A DNA stretch of 64,000 nucleotides from Companilactobacillus kimchii DSM 13961 = JCM 10707 (GTDB lineage: Bacteria; Bacillota; Bacilli; Lactobacillales; Lactobacillaceae): contig NZ_AZDH01000001.1 in the NCBI RefSeq assembly GCF_001435445.1, positions 181,110 through 245,109 of the forward strand, in the 5' to 3' direction. The translations under genes were made by a program, and so were the position numbers. Within the stretch, counting starts at the first letter, position 1; each line of letters opens with the position of its first letter. Positions 17,494 through 25,561 of this stretch are shown here, in pieces. The notes under the pieces were generated by a model. The model searched no databases, was not told the origin of the DNA, and was given only the letters and a program-made list of their open reading frames with translations.

Positions 17494-18345
17494 TTATTCT
17501 TCAATATCAACTTGTTGTCTTTCAACTTTTTCTTCATCAAAAGCGATAATTTTATCAACGATTTCCTTAGGCTTTTCCAACATTGCCAAGTGTCCAGCAC
17601 CTTTAATATCGGCTAATTGTAAACCAGGTACTCGACCAATTGTAGCCTTGGCGTCTTTAATACCTTTTTCACCCAAAATTTGGTCGCCATCGGCATACAT
17701 AGCTAAAGTTGGAATCTTGATCGTACGTAGACGCTTGTTCAAGAATTTCTCACTCAAGTAATCAACTGACATCTTTTGTAGCTTCTTAGCTACTTTGTGA
17801 TCAACCATATTGGCAGCTTCGTCAACAATCTTGGGATTGGACAAACTCTTTCGGTCAAAATTCTTATCAAAGTAAAGGCCAGCTTTAACCGGTGACTTTG
17901 CCAATTTCCCGAGCAATGGAATAGCCGCTACAGAAGACGATGCGTCCATATCGGAATATTTATCGGTTGCAGGGGTATTCAATAGGATTAATTTTGATAT
18001 AGTAAAACCACGAAGTTCTGCCATATTAACAGCAACCAATCCACCAACACCGTAACCAAATATAATCAACTGTTTAACGATTTTTAACCGAGCAATTGCT
18101 TCCAACATGTTCCAAGCTTCAGAATCAATTGTGTAGTTATCACTTTTAACCTTGCTAGACTTACCCTGGCCAAGCAAATCCAACGCAACAACGGTGTATT
18201 TGTCTTTCAAGTAAGGAATCATTTCATTGAAATAATCGATTGAACCATCGATTCCTGGTACCAAGATAATGATCTTGTCACTGTGGATTGATCCAATCAA
18301 ATTTGTATTTACACTGCCTTCGGATGTAGATAATATTTTTTCCAA
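17494..18345 (-). CDS. Alpha/beta hydrolase-fold protein lacking the nucleophile serine
   Basis: Alpha/beta hydrolase fold of 283 residues: oxyanion region VPGIDGS near 32, strand-turn VVALDLLGQGKSS near 56, acid residue in YADGDQILG near 218 and catalytic-type histidine in GAGHLAM near 250. The nucleophile elbow, normally G-x-S-x-G, reads FGYGVGG here: serine is replaced by glycine. The enzyme is therefore probably inactive as an esterase, or works in another way. I choose the TTG at 18345, preceded by AAAGAGGCAG at good spacing. The frame is open to 18411, but that ATG has no binding site. Monocistronic, divergent from nagB. Confidence 0.8.
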   Translation of the reverse strand: MEKILSTSEGSVNTNLIGSIHSDKIIILVPGIDGSIDYFNEMIPYLKDKYTVVALDLLGQGKSSKVKSDNYTIDSEAWNMLEAIARLKIVKQLIIFGYGVGGLVAVNMAELRGFTISKLILLNTPATDKYSDMDASSSVAAIPLLGKLAKSPVKAGLYFDKNFDRKSLSNPKIVDEAANMVDHKVAKKLQKMSVDYLSEKFLNKRLRTIKIPTLAMYADGDQILGEKGIKDAKATIGRVPGLQLADIKGAGHLAMLEKPKEIVDKIIAFDEEKVERQQVDIEE

Positions 18346-18457
18346 ATTATTCTGCCTCTTTAGTTTTATCTCTATATTAAAAAATATACCTAAAATGTGA
18401 AGATTTTGCATTGATTATCGGGATTTTAACTTATTTTTATTTAATTAACTTATTTCA

Positions 18458-18486
18458 TTGACAATTTACAGAAAATGCATTAGATT
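18458..18486 (+). promoter_or_regulatory. nagB promoter
   Basis: TTGACA at 18458-18463, 17-base spacer, TAGATT at 18481-18486. Confidence 0.65.
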
Positions 18487-18525
18487 GGACTAGACCAGAT
18501 AAATAGAGATGGGAGATTTTTGAAG

Positions 18526-19230
18526 ATGAATATAATTAAAGTTAAAGATACAGAAATGGGCGGCAAAGAAGCTTTTAAACTTATGAAGGCTGACATCGAA
18601 AATGGTGCTAAAGTCCTTGGCTTGGCAACTGGTAGTAGCCCAATCACACTTTATAATGAAATGACAAGTAGTGACCTTGATTTTTCTAACATGACTTCAG
18701 TTAACTTGGATGAATACGTTGGTTTGAAACCCGATAATGAACAAAGTTACCACTATTTCATGAAAGAACACCTATTCAGCAAGAAACCTTTCAAGAACTC
18801 ATACGTTCCTGATGGCTCAAATCCTGATGCCGAAGCCGCTACAAAAGCTTACGACAAGATCATCGAAGAAAATCCTATCGATCTTCAAATCTTAGGTATC
18901 GGCAGAAATGGCCACATTGGTTTTAACGAACCAGGTTCACCACTAGACGGTACAACTAGAAAAGTTGGTTTGACAGAATCAACAATCGAAGCTAACACAC
19001 GTTTCTTCGAGGATGAAAAAGACGTTCCACGCTTTGCTTACTCAATGGGTATTGGCTCAATCATGAAAGCTAAGAAGATCATCCTTCTAGCTTATGGTGA
19101 AGCTAAAGCTGATGCTATCGCCGCTACTGTTGACGGTCCCGTTACAGAAGACTGCCCAGCAAGTGCTCTACAAAACCACCCAGATGTAACACTTATTATT
19201 GATGAAGCTGCTGCATCAAAGTTAAAATAA
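18526..19230 (+). CDS. nagB: Glucosamine-6-phosphate deaminase
   Basis: Converts glucosamine-6-phosphate to fructose-6-phosphate and ammonia, feeding amino sugars into glycolysis; cytosolic. Seen: the sugar-phosphate loop [11 protein letters not shown] near residue 34, the catalytic region NLDEYVGL near 64, and [15 protein letters not shown] near 125-139 with the ring-opening histidine. Length is 234 residues. The ATG at 18526 has GGGAGA nine bases upstream; a TTG two codons earlier is less likely. Monocistronic with its own promoter and terminator; nagA is not in the window. Confidence 0.95.
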   Translation: MNIIKVKDTEMGGKEAFKLMKADIENGAKVLGLATGSSPITLYNEMTSSDLDFSNMTSVNLDEYVGLKPDNEQSYHYFMKEHLFSKKPFKNSYVPDGSNPDAEAATKAYDKIIEENPIDLQILGIGRNGHIGFNEPGSPLDGTTRKVGLTESTIEANTRFFEDEKDVPRFAYSMGIGSIMKAKKIILLAYGEAKADAIAATVDGPVTEDCPASALQNHPDVTLIIDEAAASKLK

Positions 19231-19246
19231 TTAAATAATTTAACCG

Positions 19247-19278
19247 ATAGTCCTAATTAATTTTAGGACTATTTTTTT
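19247..19278 (+). terminator. Intrinsic terminator after nagB
   Basis: ATAGTCCTAA / TTAGGACTAT stem with T7 tail. Confidence 0.85.
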
Positions 19279-19314
19279 ATAAAAAATATCTGTTCCTAAT
19301 TAATCCCGTAACTT

Positions 19315-19372
19315 AAAACGACATCCATTTAGAAAAGTAATGTAATACGCTTATTCTAAATAGATGCCGTTT
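19315..19372. repeat. Intergenic hairpin repeat, family C, copy 1
   Basis: Imperfect inverted repeat: AACGACATCCATTTAGAA against TTCTAAATAGATGCCGTT, loop about 20 bases. A near-copy with a better paired stem lies at 53806-53861. Confidence 0.65.
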
Positions 19373-19414
19373 ATTTTTATTCAAAAAGAGATTAATAAGT
19401 AGAATCGTTTGCCA

Positions 19415-19581
19415 GTCTGGAGCAAAAATTAAAAATGCGGCCAGCTGTGAAATCATTGTTAGCGGCTTCGCCGGTTACAATGAAGCTGACCTTGGAGATC
19501 CATTATTTTACACAAAGTGTAAAATAATTAGCTTCAAGTCACGCTCACAGCGCTCCACCAGCTTTTTTAATTTTTGTGGAA
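19415..19581. repeat. Intergenic structured repeat, family B, long copy
   Basis: Same outer plan as 1828-1882: GTCT/AGAC ends, GGA/GGA internal loop, then GCAAAAATTAAAAA paired with TTTTTAATTTTTGT. Inside are several hairpins, including AGCGGCTTCGCCGGT and a palindrome TTTTACACAAAGTGTAAAA. It lies just after the dxs stop in the sense direction of dxs. No protein is encoded. Together with family C this explains the whole gap 19279-19597. Confidence 0.65.
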
Positions 19582-19597
19582 GACGGAATTTTTAAGT

Positions 19598-21343
19598 TTA
19601 TAAAGCAGCCTTAATTTCAGCTACAATTTGTTCTGGAGTTAATTTAAACTCATGCCATAATTCAGCAGTAGTTTCACGGTCATTGAAACGCTTAGCTGCT
19701 CCAAAGTTAAGTACATGCATATCGGTATCTCCATAGAAACGACTGACTTTTTCACCAAAACCACCACTTAAGCTAGCTTCTTCTAGCGTAACCACTAATT
19801 GGTGATCCTTTTCCAAATTACTCAAAGTCTCATCATCAAGTTCAGAGATATCACGAGGATCAATAACAGTTACATCGAGATTTTCTTTATTCAATTGTTG
19901 TTGTACCTCTTCGGCTAATGGTAATAAACTACCAAGTCCTAGAATTGCAACCTTCTTACCCGCATGCAAAATATTCATCTTGTGTGCATCGAAATCATTC
20001 AAAACAGCAGAATGAACATCATTACTTGGCACTCTGATAGCAACTGGTCCAATATTTTGATGAAGAGCCCAGTGCATCATAGCAGTTAGTTCTTCTTTAG
20101 TTGTTGGGGCTAAGTAAGTTAATCCAGGAATATTACTCAACATTGCAATATCAAAGATACCTTGATGAGTTGGATCTCCAGCGCTGATACTACCACCGGA
20201 TACCATGATAGTTACAGGCAACTTATTAATACCCAAATCATGAGACAACTGATCATATGCTCTTTGTAAAAATGTTCCTGAATGAAAAACAATTGGTCTC
20301 ATACCTTGTTGAGCTTGTCCAGCCGCAAAAGTAATTGATTCTTGTTCGGCGATACCAACATCAAAATAGCGATCAGGATGTTTACGTCCAAATCTCTTCA
20401 AATCATAAGATCCTGGAATAGCAGCTGTAATTGCTGTAATTGGCGTTTTATCTTCAGTGATCTCTTTTTCCAATTCAGCGTGTATAACGTCGTTATAAGT
20501 TTCACCTGTAACAGGATGCAAAGTCTTACCAGTCTTCAAATCAAAAGGTACATGCCAGTGGAAAGCTTCTTTGTGATCGATTGCTGGTTGATAACCATGC
20601 CCCTTTTCTGTTTGGACATGTAACACAATTGGATGATCAATATCTTTAACAGCTTTAAAAGCATCCAACATTGATTGCATATCATTTCCATCAGCCACAT
20701 AACGGTAATCTAAGCCCATAGCTTTAAATAAGTTATGAGAACTTTGTCCGTTAGTTTCACGTAGTTCTTTGAGGCCTTGATACATACCACCGTGATCTTC
20801 AGCGATAGCCATCCCATTATCATTAACTAAGATAATTAAATTAGATTTCAAAGTGGCCGCGATGTTCAAACCTTCTAGAGCTAGACCACCTGAAAGTGAG
20901 CCATCCCCAATAACAGCCATCACATTGCCAGATTTACCTTGTAGATCACGAGCTGAAGCCATACCAGTTGCCAAAGCAATTGAAGTTGAAGTATGTCCAA
21001 TATTGAAATAGTCATGAGGACTTTCCTCTGGAGCAGTGTAGCCACTAACATCTTCAAAATGTTTTGGATCAAGCCAAGCTTGTTTACGACCCGTTAAAAT
21101 CTTATGGGTGTAAGATTGGTGCGAAACATCCCAAACAACTTTATCAGTCGGAGAATTAAAAATCGTGTGAAAAGCAATCGTCAATTCAACAGCACCCAAG
21201 TTTGGACCAACATGACCTCCAGTTTGACTAACCTTGTTAAGCAATACTTGACGGATTTCAGTTGCTAATTGTGTTAATTGTGTCAAATCCAACTTCTTCA
21301 AATCAGCTGGTTGATCAATTGTATTTAAAATTGGTGTTTCCAT
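19598..21343 (-). CDS. dxs: 1-deoxy-D-xylulose-5-phosphate synthase-like thiamine-diphosphate enzyme
   Basis: Transketolase-superfamily enzyme that condenses pyruvate and glyceraldehyde-3-phosphate to deoxyxylulose phosphate. The thiamine-diphosphate site is seen as GDGSLSGGLALEGLN near 145-160 with NDNGMAI near 173; VWDVSHQSYTHKILTGR near 75 is DXS-type. The pyrimidine-binding and C-terminal transketolase domains follow. Length of 581 is slightly below the usual 620. The ATG at 21343 is preceded by AGTAGGAAACG; the frame is open eight codons further. Lactobacilli generally make isoprenoids by the mevalonate route, so this may serve thiamine or pyridoxal precursor supply, or a complete second pathway; no other MEP gene is in the window. 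Confidence 0.85.
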   Translation of the reverse strand: METPILNTIDQPADLKKLDLTQLTQLATEIRQVLLNKVSQTGGHVGPNLGAVELTIAFHTIFNSPTDKVVWDVSHQSYTHKILTGRKQAWLDPKHFEDVSGYTAPEESPHDYFNIGHTSTSIALATGMASARDLQGKSGNVMAVIGDGSLSGGLALEGLNIAATLKSNLIILVNDNGMAIAEDHGGMYQGLKELRETNGQSSHNLFKAMGLDYRYVADGNDMQSMLDAFKAVKDIDHPIVLHVQTEKGHGYQPAIDHKEAFHWHVPFDLKTGKTLHPVTGETYNDVIHAELEKEITEDKTPITAITAAIPGSYDLKRFGRKHPDRYFDVGIAEQESITFAAGQAQQGMRPIVFHSGTFLQRAYDQLSHDLGINKLPVTIMVSGGSISAGDPTHQGIFDIAMLSNIPGLTYLAPTTKEELTAMMHWALHQNIGPVAIRVPSNDVHSAVLNDFDAHKMNILHAGKKVAILGLGSLLPLAEEVQQQLNKENLDVTVIDPRDISELDDETLSNLEKDHQLVVTLEEASLSGGFGEKVSRFYGDTDMHVLNFGAAKRFNDRETTAELWHEFKLTPEQIVAEIKAAL

Positions 21344-21538
21344 ATATTCGTTTCCTACTTTCCTCAATTTTTTATCGATGATTTCATACTACGACTTAAA
21401 GTAACCTTTAGGTCAAGAATATTTATCAAAAAAATTTATTTATTTTTAAAATGATTAATCCCCATCACGAATTTTTATTGACAAAGGATTAAAAAAACCA
21501 GTAACCTAATGAGGTTGTATTTTTAATAGGTGGTTAAT

Positions 21539-22912
21539 ATGAAAGAAAAATTATTTAAAAAAGCAGATTATAAAAAATTTGTGGCTGGTGACGCCCATTT
21601 TGAAAAGGTTCTAACTCGTGGAAATCTAATCTCAATGGGAATTGGAGCCATTATCGGTACAGGAATTTTTATCCTACCCGGAATCGTCGCTTCTGAAACA
21701 GCCGGACCCGGTATCACAATTTCCTTTATTCTGTCCGCTATTGTCTGTGTCATGACAGCAATGTGTTTTGCGGAATTATCCTCAACTTTTCCAGTTGCTG
21801 GTAGCACTTATTCATACGGAAGTATTATTTTTGGACAATTTCCCGGTTGGTTAATTGGCTGGGCTCTATGTTTGGAATATGTTTTAGGCGTTTCAGCCGT
21901 ATCTTCAGGCTTTTCAGCCTATTTTGTCAGTCTCTTCAAAGGATTAGGCGTTGCTCTACCAAAAGCAGTCACAGGTCCATTTGAGCCTTCTAATGGAACC
22001 TTCATTAATTTACCTGCTGTTATCGTTTTGATTTTAATTTATTTATTACTCCGTCGTGGAGTTCTAGCATCAGCCAGAATGAATACCGTAATGGTCTTTG
22101 TAAAAATTGCGGTTGTGCTTGCTTTCATTATTATCGGTCTGTTCTATATCAAACCAGCTAATTATCATCCCTACTTTCCAATGGGCGGTATGGGCGTTGT
22201 CAAAGGGGCAGCGCTAGTCTTCTTTGCCTATCTGGGCTTTGATGTTATCCCGTCCTCGGCACCAGAAGTTAAGAACCCACAGAAGAATATTCCTATCAGT
22301 ATCATGAGTTCTTTAGCTGTCTGTGCAATTCTTTATGTTATTTTATCCGCCGTCTTAACTGGAATGGTCAGTTACAAAGACTTAAATGTTTCTGATCCTG
22401 TTGTCTTTGCTCTACAAAAAGTAGGTTTGAACAAAGTAACCTTCCTAATCAGTATTGGCGCTCTAGCCGGAATGTTTACCATGATGCTCAATACCGTTTA
22501 CGGCGGTTCTCGTCTAATTTACGCCCTTGGCCGTGATGGTATGATTCCCGAAGCATTTGGAAAAATTCATCCCAAGGCTAAAATGCCAATGCTTTCACTC
22601 AATGCCATTTCACTTCTAGCTATTCTTTTAGGTGGTTTCGTTTCCTTGAAAGAATTAACTAGCTTGGTAAATATCGGAACCTTGATTTCCTTTGTCTTCG
22701 TAGCTTTAGGAATTATTAAATTGAGACATCGCAATGATGTACCAAAGAGTGAATTCAAAGTTCCTCTATATCCTTGGTTACCAATAATTTCTGCTATCTC
22801 ATGTGTTATTTTAATGACTCAAGTTAGTATCAATTCTTGGATCACTTTCATCTTCTGGATTCTGATCGGTGTAGGTATTTACTTCGCCTACGGTTATAAA
22901 AAGAACGATTAA
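21539..22912 (+). CDS. APC-superfamily amino-acid permease
   Basis: Amino-acid/polyamine/organocation permease, 457 residues and 12 or more helices. The first helix has the substrate-backbone-binding motif GIGAIIGTGIFILPG near residue 39, and FFAYLGFDVIPSSAPEVKNP near 230-250 is the consensus of the cationic amino-acid (YfnA/CAT-like) branch. The substrate cannot be told. The ATG at 21539 follows TAGGTGGTTAAT; a GTG three codons earlier is part of that binding site. A TTGACA at 21478 with a weak TAACCT gives a likely promoter. Monocistronic. Confidence 0.88.
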   Translation: MKEKLFKKADYKKFVAGDAHFEKVLTRGNLISMGIGAIIGTGIFILPGIVASETAGPGITISFILSAIVCVMTAMCFAELSSTFPVAGSTYSYGSIIFGQFPGWLIGWALCLEYVLGVSAVSSGFSAYFVSLFKGLGVALPKAVTGPFEPSNGTFINLPAVIVLILIYLLLRRGVLASARMNTVMVFVKIAVVLAFIIIGLFYIKPANYHPYFPMGGMGVVKGAALVFFAYLGFDVIPSSAPEVKNPQKNIPISIMSSLAVCAILYVILSAVLTGMVSYKDLNVSDPVVFALQKVGLNKVTFLISIGALAGMFTMMLNTVYGGSRLIYALGRDGMIPEAFGKIHPKAKMPMLSLNAISLLAILLGGFVSLKELTSLVNIGTLISFVFVALGIIKLRHRNDVPKSEFKVPLYPWLPIISAISCVILMTQVSINSWITFIFWILIGVGIYFAYGYKKND

Positions 22913-22954
22913 AAAATGCTATAAAACACGTTGATGTGTTTTATAGCATTTTTT
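22911..22954. terminator. Bidirectional terminator
   Basis: AAAATGCTATAAAACAC pairs perfectly with GTGTTTTATAGCATTTT; serves the permease and the convergent S66 peptidase. Confidence 0.85.
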
Positions 22955-24029
22955 ATTCAGCAAAGTAAGGTTCAATGATTTCTAATTTCTTATTATCCAA
23001 ATCCAATTTAGCTTTTAACCCATATGGTAAAGTCGTTCTAGGATAAGCATGTCCAAAGTTAAAATTCGTCATCAATGGTGTCTTAGTATCTGCTGTCTCT
23101 TCTTTTAAAACTTGGCAGTATTCTTCATAGTGAACTTCATTCTGAGGCTTACCAGTGATAATAGCAGCAACTGCTTGCAAAATTCCTTTGGCCTTCAAAT
23201 TCTTCAACATCTCACGATATTCTTCCGGTGTCGGCTTCTCTTCACTAGTTTCCAAGAATAAAATTTTGCTCTCAAACTCTTCGGCATCAGGAAGCAAATG
23301 ATATTTTTCATTAATTTTCGGCTCATCGTTATAACGTTTATCGGTAAGCAAACTATTGAGACTATCTATGCAACCACCCAATAACTGACCTTCGATGACT
23401 CCTGATCCACGTTGAACTTGATATCCTTTAGTTTCGGAATGACTAACCCGAGGTGTATCTAAAGCTGCTTCTGAAAAGTCAGTCCGTTCTTCATACCAGA
23501 CAGGACTACTTGAAATTTCTGTAGTGGCCGGATTTTGAAAATAATGTTCCAAAGTCTTTTTGGTATATGGCAGTAATTCAGTATCTAACTCGGCCAAATC
23601 ATTGATAACATTAGGACCATAAAAAGTTGTTAATCCTAATTGATACAACATTAAATGATCCACTGTCGTATCTGAAAAACCGGTAAACAATTTAGGATGC
23701 TGTTGTACGTTTTCAACGAATTCTGAATCGTCTAACAAATAAGGTGCTAAACGATACGTATCTTCCCCACCAATAGCACAGAAAATACCTTTAATTCGAT
23801 TATCAGCGAAAGCTTGTTTCAAATCGTCGGCGCGCTTTTCGGGATGATTCTTTATGAATTCAATTCCTTTCAAACTATTAGGCATGAATTCTGGAATCAA
23901 ACCTAATTCTTCAATCCGTTTCTTGCCTTGATTCAGCTCATGTTTGGCAAATTTCTCACCTAATACTCCTGCAGAAAGACTAACAATTGCAACGTGATCT
24001 CCCTTTTTCAATGCTTGTGGTTTAATCAT
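22953..24029 (-). CDS. S66-family peptidase (LD-carboxypeptidase/MccF-like)
   Basis: Serine peptidase of family S66, which includes LD-carboxypeptidases acting on recycled murein peptides and MccF-type enzymes that detoxify microcin C-like peptidyl-nucleotides. The nucleophile lies in FTGFSDTT (near residue 116); CAIGGEDTYRL near 85 is the conserved turn; the Glu (LFLETSEE) and His (FNFGHAYP) positions near 245 and 320 complete the Ser-Glu-His triad. The length of 358 and the long insertion suit the MccF-like branch. Its start codon touches the stop of the ClC gene upstream on the same strand, so the two are coupled. Confidence 0.85.
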   Translation of the reverse strand: MIKPQALKKGDHVAIVSLSAGVLGEKFAKHELNQGKKRIEELGLIPEFMPNSLKGIEFIKNHPEKRADDLKQAFADNRIKGIFCAIGGEDTYRLAPYLLDDSEFVENVQQHPKLFTGFSDTTVDHLMLYQLGLTTFYGPNVINDLAELDTELLPYTKKTLEHYFQNPATTEISSSPVWYEERTDFSEAALDTPRVSHSETKGYQVQRGSGVIEGQLLGGCIDSLNSLLTDKRYNDEPKINEKYHLLPDAEEFESKILFLETSEEKPTPEEYREMLKNLKAKGILQAVAAIITGKPQNEVHYEEYCQVLKEETADTKTPLMTNFNFGHAYPRTTLPYGLKAKLDLDNKKLEIIEPYFAE

Positions 24030-25228
24030 TAACCGTTCCCCCTGACCTTTAACAAATACTTATTTTTTAAGAATAATACTCCTGCTACCAAAATAATAAT
24101 AGGGATAAGTGTAATTGGGAAAAATAACATAATAAATATTCCTGCAACAATTGGTGATAACAATTCACTCATAAGAGTCGTTGCCAAAACAGCTACTACT
24201 AGTAAGGTATCAAAGTTTGGCAAGAGTGCCGCGGTCGCAAAACCAGCTGTCATTGTGGCAAACGTGATTGGAAAAATATCCCCTCCACGCCAATTAAACG
24301 TTAAACACCAAACCAAGAAAATTAATTTTAATAGCGCCATGAAAAATAGAAAGGTCGCTGATTGATTACTCCAAGCTCCAATCAATAAATGCAAACTATG
24401 TTGACCGGAGAATAATAGATTGGGCTCTAAATATGAGATAGCGATAATTCCTAACGCTCCCAAAGCAATCCTCACGGCCAAATTCAACTTTAACTGCTGA
24501 ATAGATTTTTCAAATAAATAATTTAATTCTTTCAAAATCATTCCGACAACAATTCCTACTATCATCAAAAGTGGCACAATCCACAATTCATTTAGCTGCC
24601 AATGTGAATGACCTAATTTCATAATAAAAGAAGGCTGATCAGTTTGTTTAATCAATAGAACGAATTCCAACAAACCGTTAATAGAGAAAACTACATAGAG
24701 TAATTTTTTCCATTTCAAAAGTTTTGGTGTCTTAGGAGCAATTTTTTCATCATACTTTTGACGATATTTGAAAGGATTCAGGAGACGTTTTATTGCTGTT
24801 CCCAAAGATAATCGTTTTAGCTCATCATATTGAAAATAAAAATAACGTAAATTATCGGCTTGCCAAATTGACAATGAAATAATAGCACTCAACAATGCTG
24901 CCTCAGGACCGACGCCACTTCCAAAACTTAAAATGACTAGAGTTACCAACAGATTCAAGAAAACATCTTGATAATCAATTGTCTGATTTTGCTTCAGCTC
25001 TTTCAACGAATCTTTCGAAGTCTTGGGAAGATTCGGCCAACGTTTTAACAAAGAGTACAATATGAAACTTCCGACAACAATTAGAAATATTTGAAAAAAA
25101 TGACTATTACTGAGCCAAACAATTTTAGTCAGAAAACCCTCAATAACTAAAAAAGCTGCCGCAATAAGGCCAATAATAGCACTCAATAATAATCCATAAC
25201 TGACGAATAAAACTTTTTTGATAGCCAC
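24029..25228 (-). CDS. ClC-family chloride channel/transporter homologue
   Basis: Membrane protein of 399 residues with about 10-11 helices and ClC hallmarks: GSGVGPEAALL near residue 110 (anion-binding G-x-G-x-P) and FNWRGGDIFPITFATMTAG near 325. The last motif is divergent and a regulatory CBS domain is absent. It could carry chloride or, less likely, fluoride. I choose GTG at 25228, preceded by ACGAGAGTGG; the frame is open to 25402, but those residues run through a terminator and a structured RNA. An extended -10 promoter TGCTATAAT (25253-25261) lies just before it. Overlaps the S66 gene by one base. Confidence 0.78.
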   Translation of the reverse strand: MAIKKVLFVSYGLLLSAIIGLIAAAFLVIEGFLTKIVWLSNSHFFQIFLIVVGSFILYSLLKRWPNLPKTSKDSLKELKQNQTIDYQDVFLNLLVTLVILSFGSGVGPEAALLSAIISLSIWQADNLRYFYFQYDELKRLSLGTAIKRLLNPFKYRQKYDEKIAPKTPKLLKWKKLLYVVFSINGLLEFVLLIKQTDQPSFIMKLGHSHWQLNELWIVPLLMIVGIVVGMILKELNYLFEKSIQQLKLNLAVRIALGALGIIAISYLEPNLLFSGQHSLHLLIGAWSNQSATFLFFMALLKLIFLVWCLTFNWRGGDIFPITFATMTAGFATAALLPNFDTLLVVAVLATTLMSELLSPIVAGIFIMLFFPITLIPIIILVAGVLFLKNKYLLKVRGNG

Positions 25229-25252
25229 CACCCACTCTCGTAAATTAAGAAA

Positions 25253-25261
25253 ATTATAGCA
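25253..25261 (-). promoter_or_regulatory. Extended -10 promoter of the ClC gene
   Basis: On the minus strand, TG-C-TATAAT lies between the small-RNA terminator and the ClC start, giving the ClC gene its own likely start of transcription. Confidence 0.45.
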
Positions 25262-25274
25262 TTGAAATTTGGAT

Positions 25275-25380
25275 AAAAAAAAGAGTCCTGCATGTCTGCA
25301 GGACCCTTTAGGTGGTAAGGTGCGGTGATTTTCCAAACGCTTGCGCGCCAACCACGTACCCTTACCTCGGTTTGGCACCA
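25275..25380 (-). ncRNA. Candidate structured small RNA (about 105 nt) with own promoter and terminator
   Basis: Minus strand. The promoter is TTGACG (25410-25415), 17-base spacer, TGC plus GATACT (25387-25392). The RNA starts near 25380 and shows a hairpin CUUGGU/ACCGAG, then a stem GGUAAGG/CCUUACC enclosing GUGGUU/AAUCAC and CGC-GCAA-GCG. It ends with a perfect terminator GUCCUGCA/UGCAGGAC plus U8. It matches none of the riboswitches, T-boxes, SRP RNA or tRNAs that I know. It could be an independent small RNA or an attenuating leader of the ClC gene. Confidence 0.5.
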
Positions 25381-25386
25381 AGATGT

Positions 25387-25415
25387 AGTATCGCACGTTC
25401 AAACATCCCCGTCAA
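25387..25415 (-). promoter_or_regulatory. Promoter of the candidate small RNA
   Basis: TTGACG, 17-base spacer ending TGC, GATACT; near-consensus -35 and an extended -10. Confidence 0.55.
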
Positions 25416-25449
25416 TCTAAATCGTCTTAATGATGATTCATTGCTTTAA

Positions 25450-25487
25450 AAAAACGGCTGAAATCACAATGATTTCAGCTGTTTTTC
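25450..25487 (-). terminator. Terminator after the oxidoreductase gene
   Basis: AAAACGGCTGAAATCA pairs with TGATTTCAGCTGTTTT around a 3-base loop, with T residues on the minus strand end. Confidence 0.8.
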
Positions 25488-25493
25488 ATTTAT

Positions 25494-25509
25494 TGTTTCA
25501 CATGGAACA
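25494..25509. other. Degenerate parS-like site
   Basis: TGTTTCACATGGAACA differs from the perfect palindrome TGTTTCACGTGAAACA, present at 43855, at two positions. Possible weak ParB-binding site left of oriC. Confidence 0.45.
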
Positions 25510-25561
25510 TATTGTATAAAGACATATGTTCGCCACTATATATTGTAGTCAATTTAATTCA

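Noticed and set aside
25310..25335. T-box-like GGTGGTAAGGTGCGG on the plus strand
   Set aside because: It lacks a matching specifier stem, terminator and downstream plus-strand gene; the stretch is better explained by the minus-strand RNA.
25321..25381. Possible tRNA on the minus strand (GGTGC...GCACC ends)
   Set aside because: About 61 bases only, no T-loop, no D-loop and no anticodon arm.
25229..25402. N-terminal extension of the ClC gene
   Set aside because: The extension would be translated through a terminator and a structured RNA and has no membrane or ClC character.
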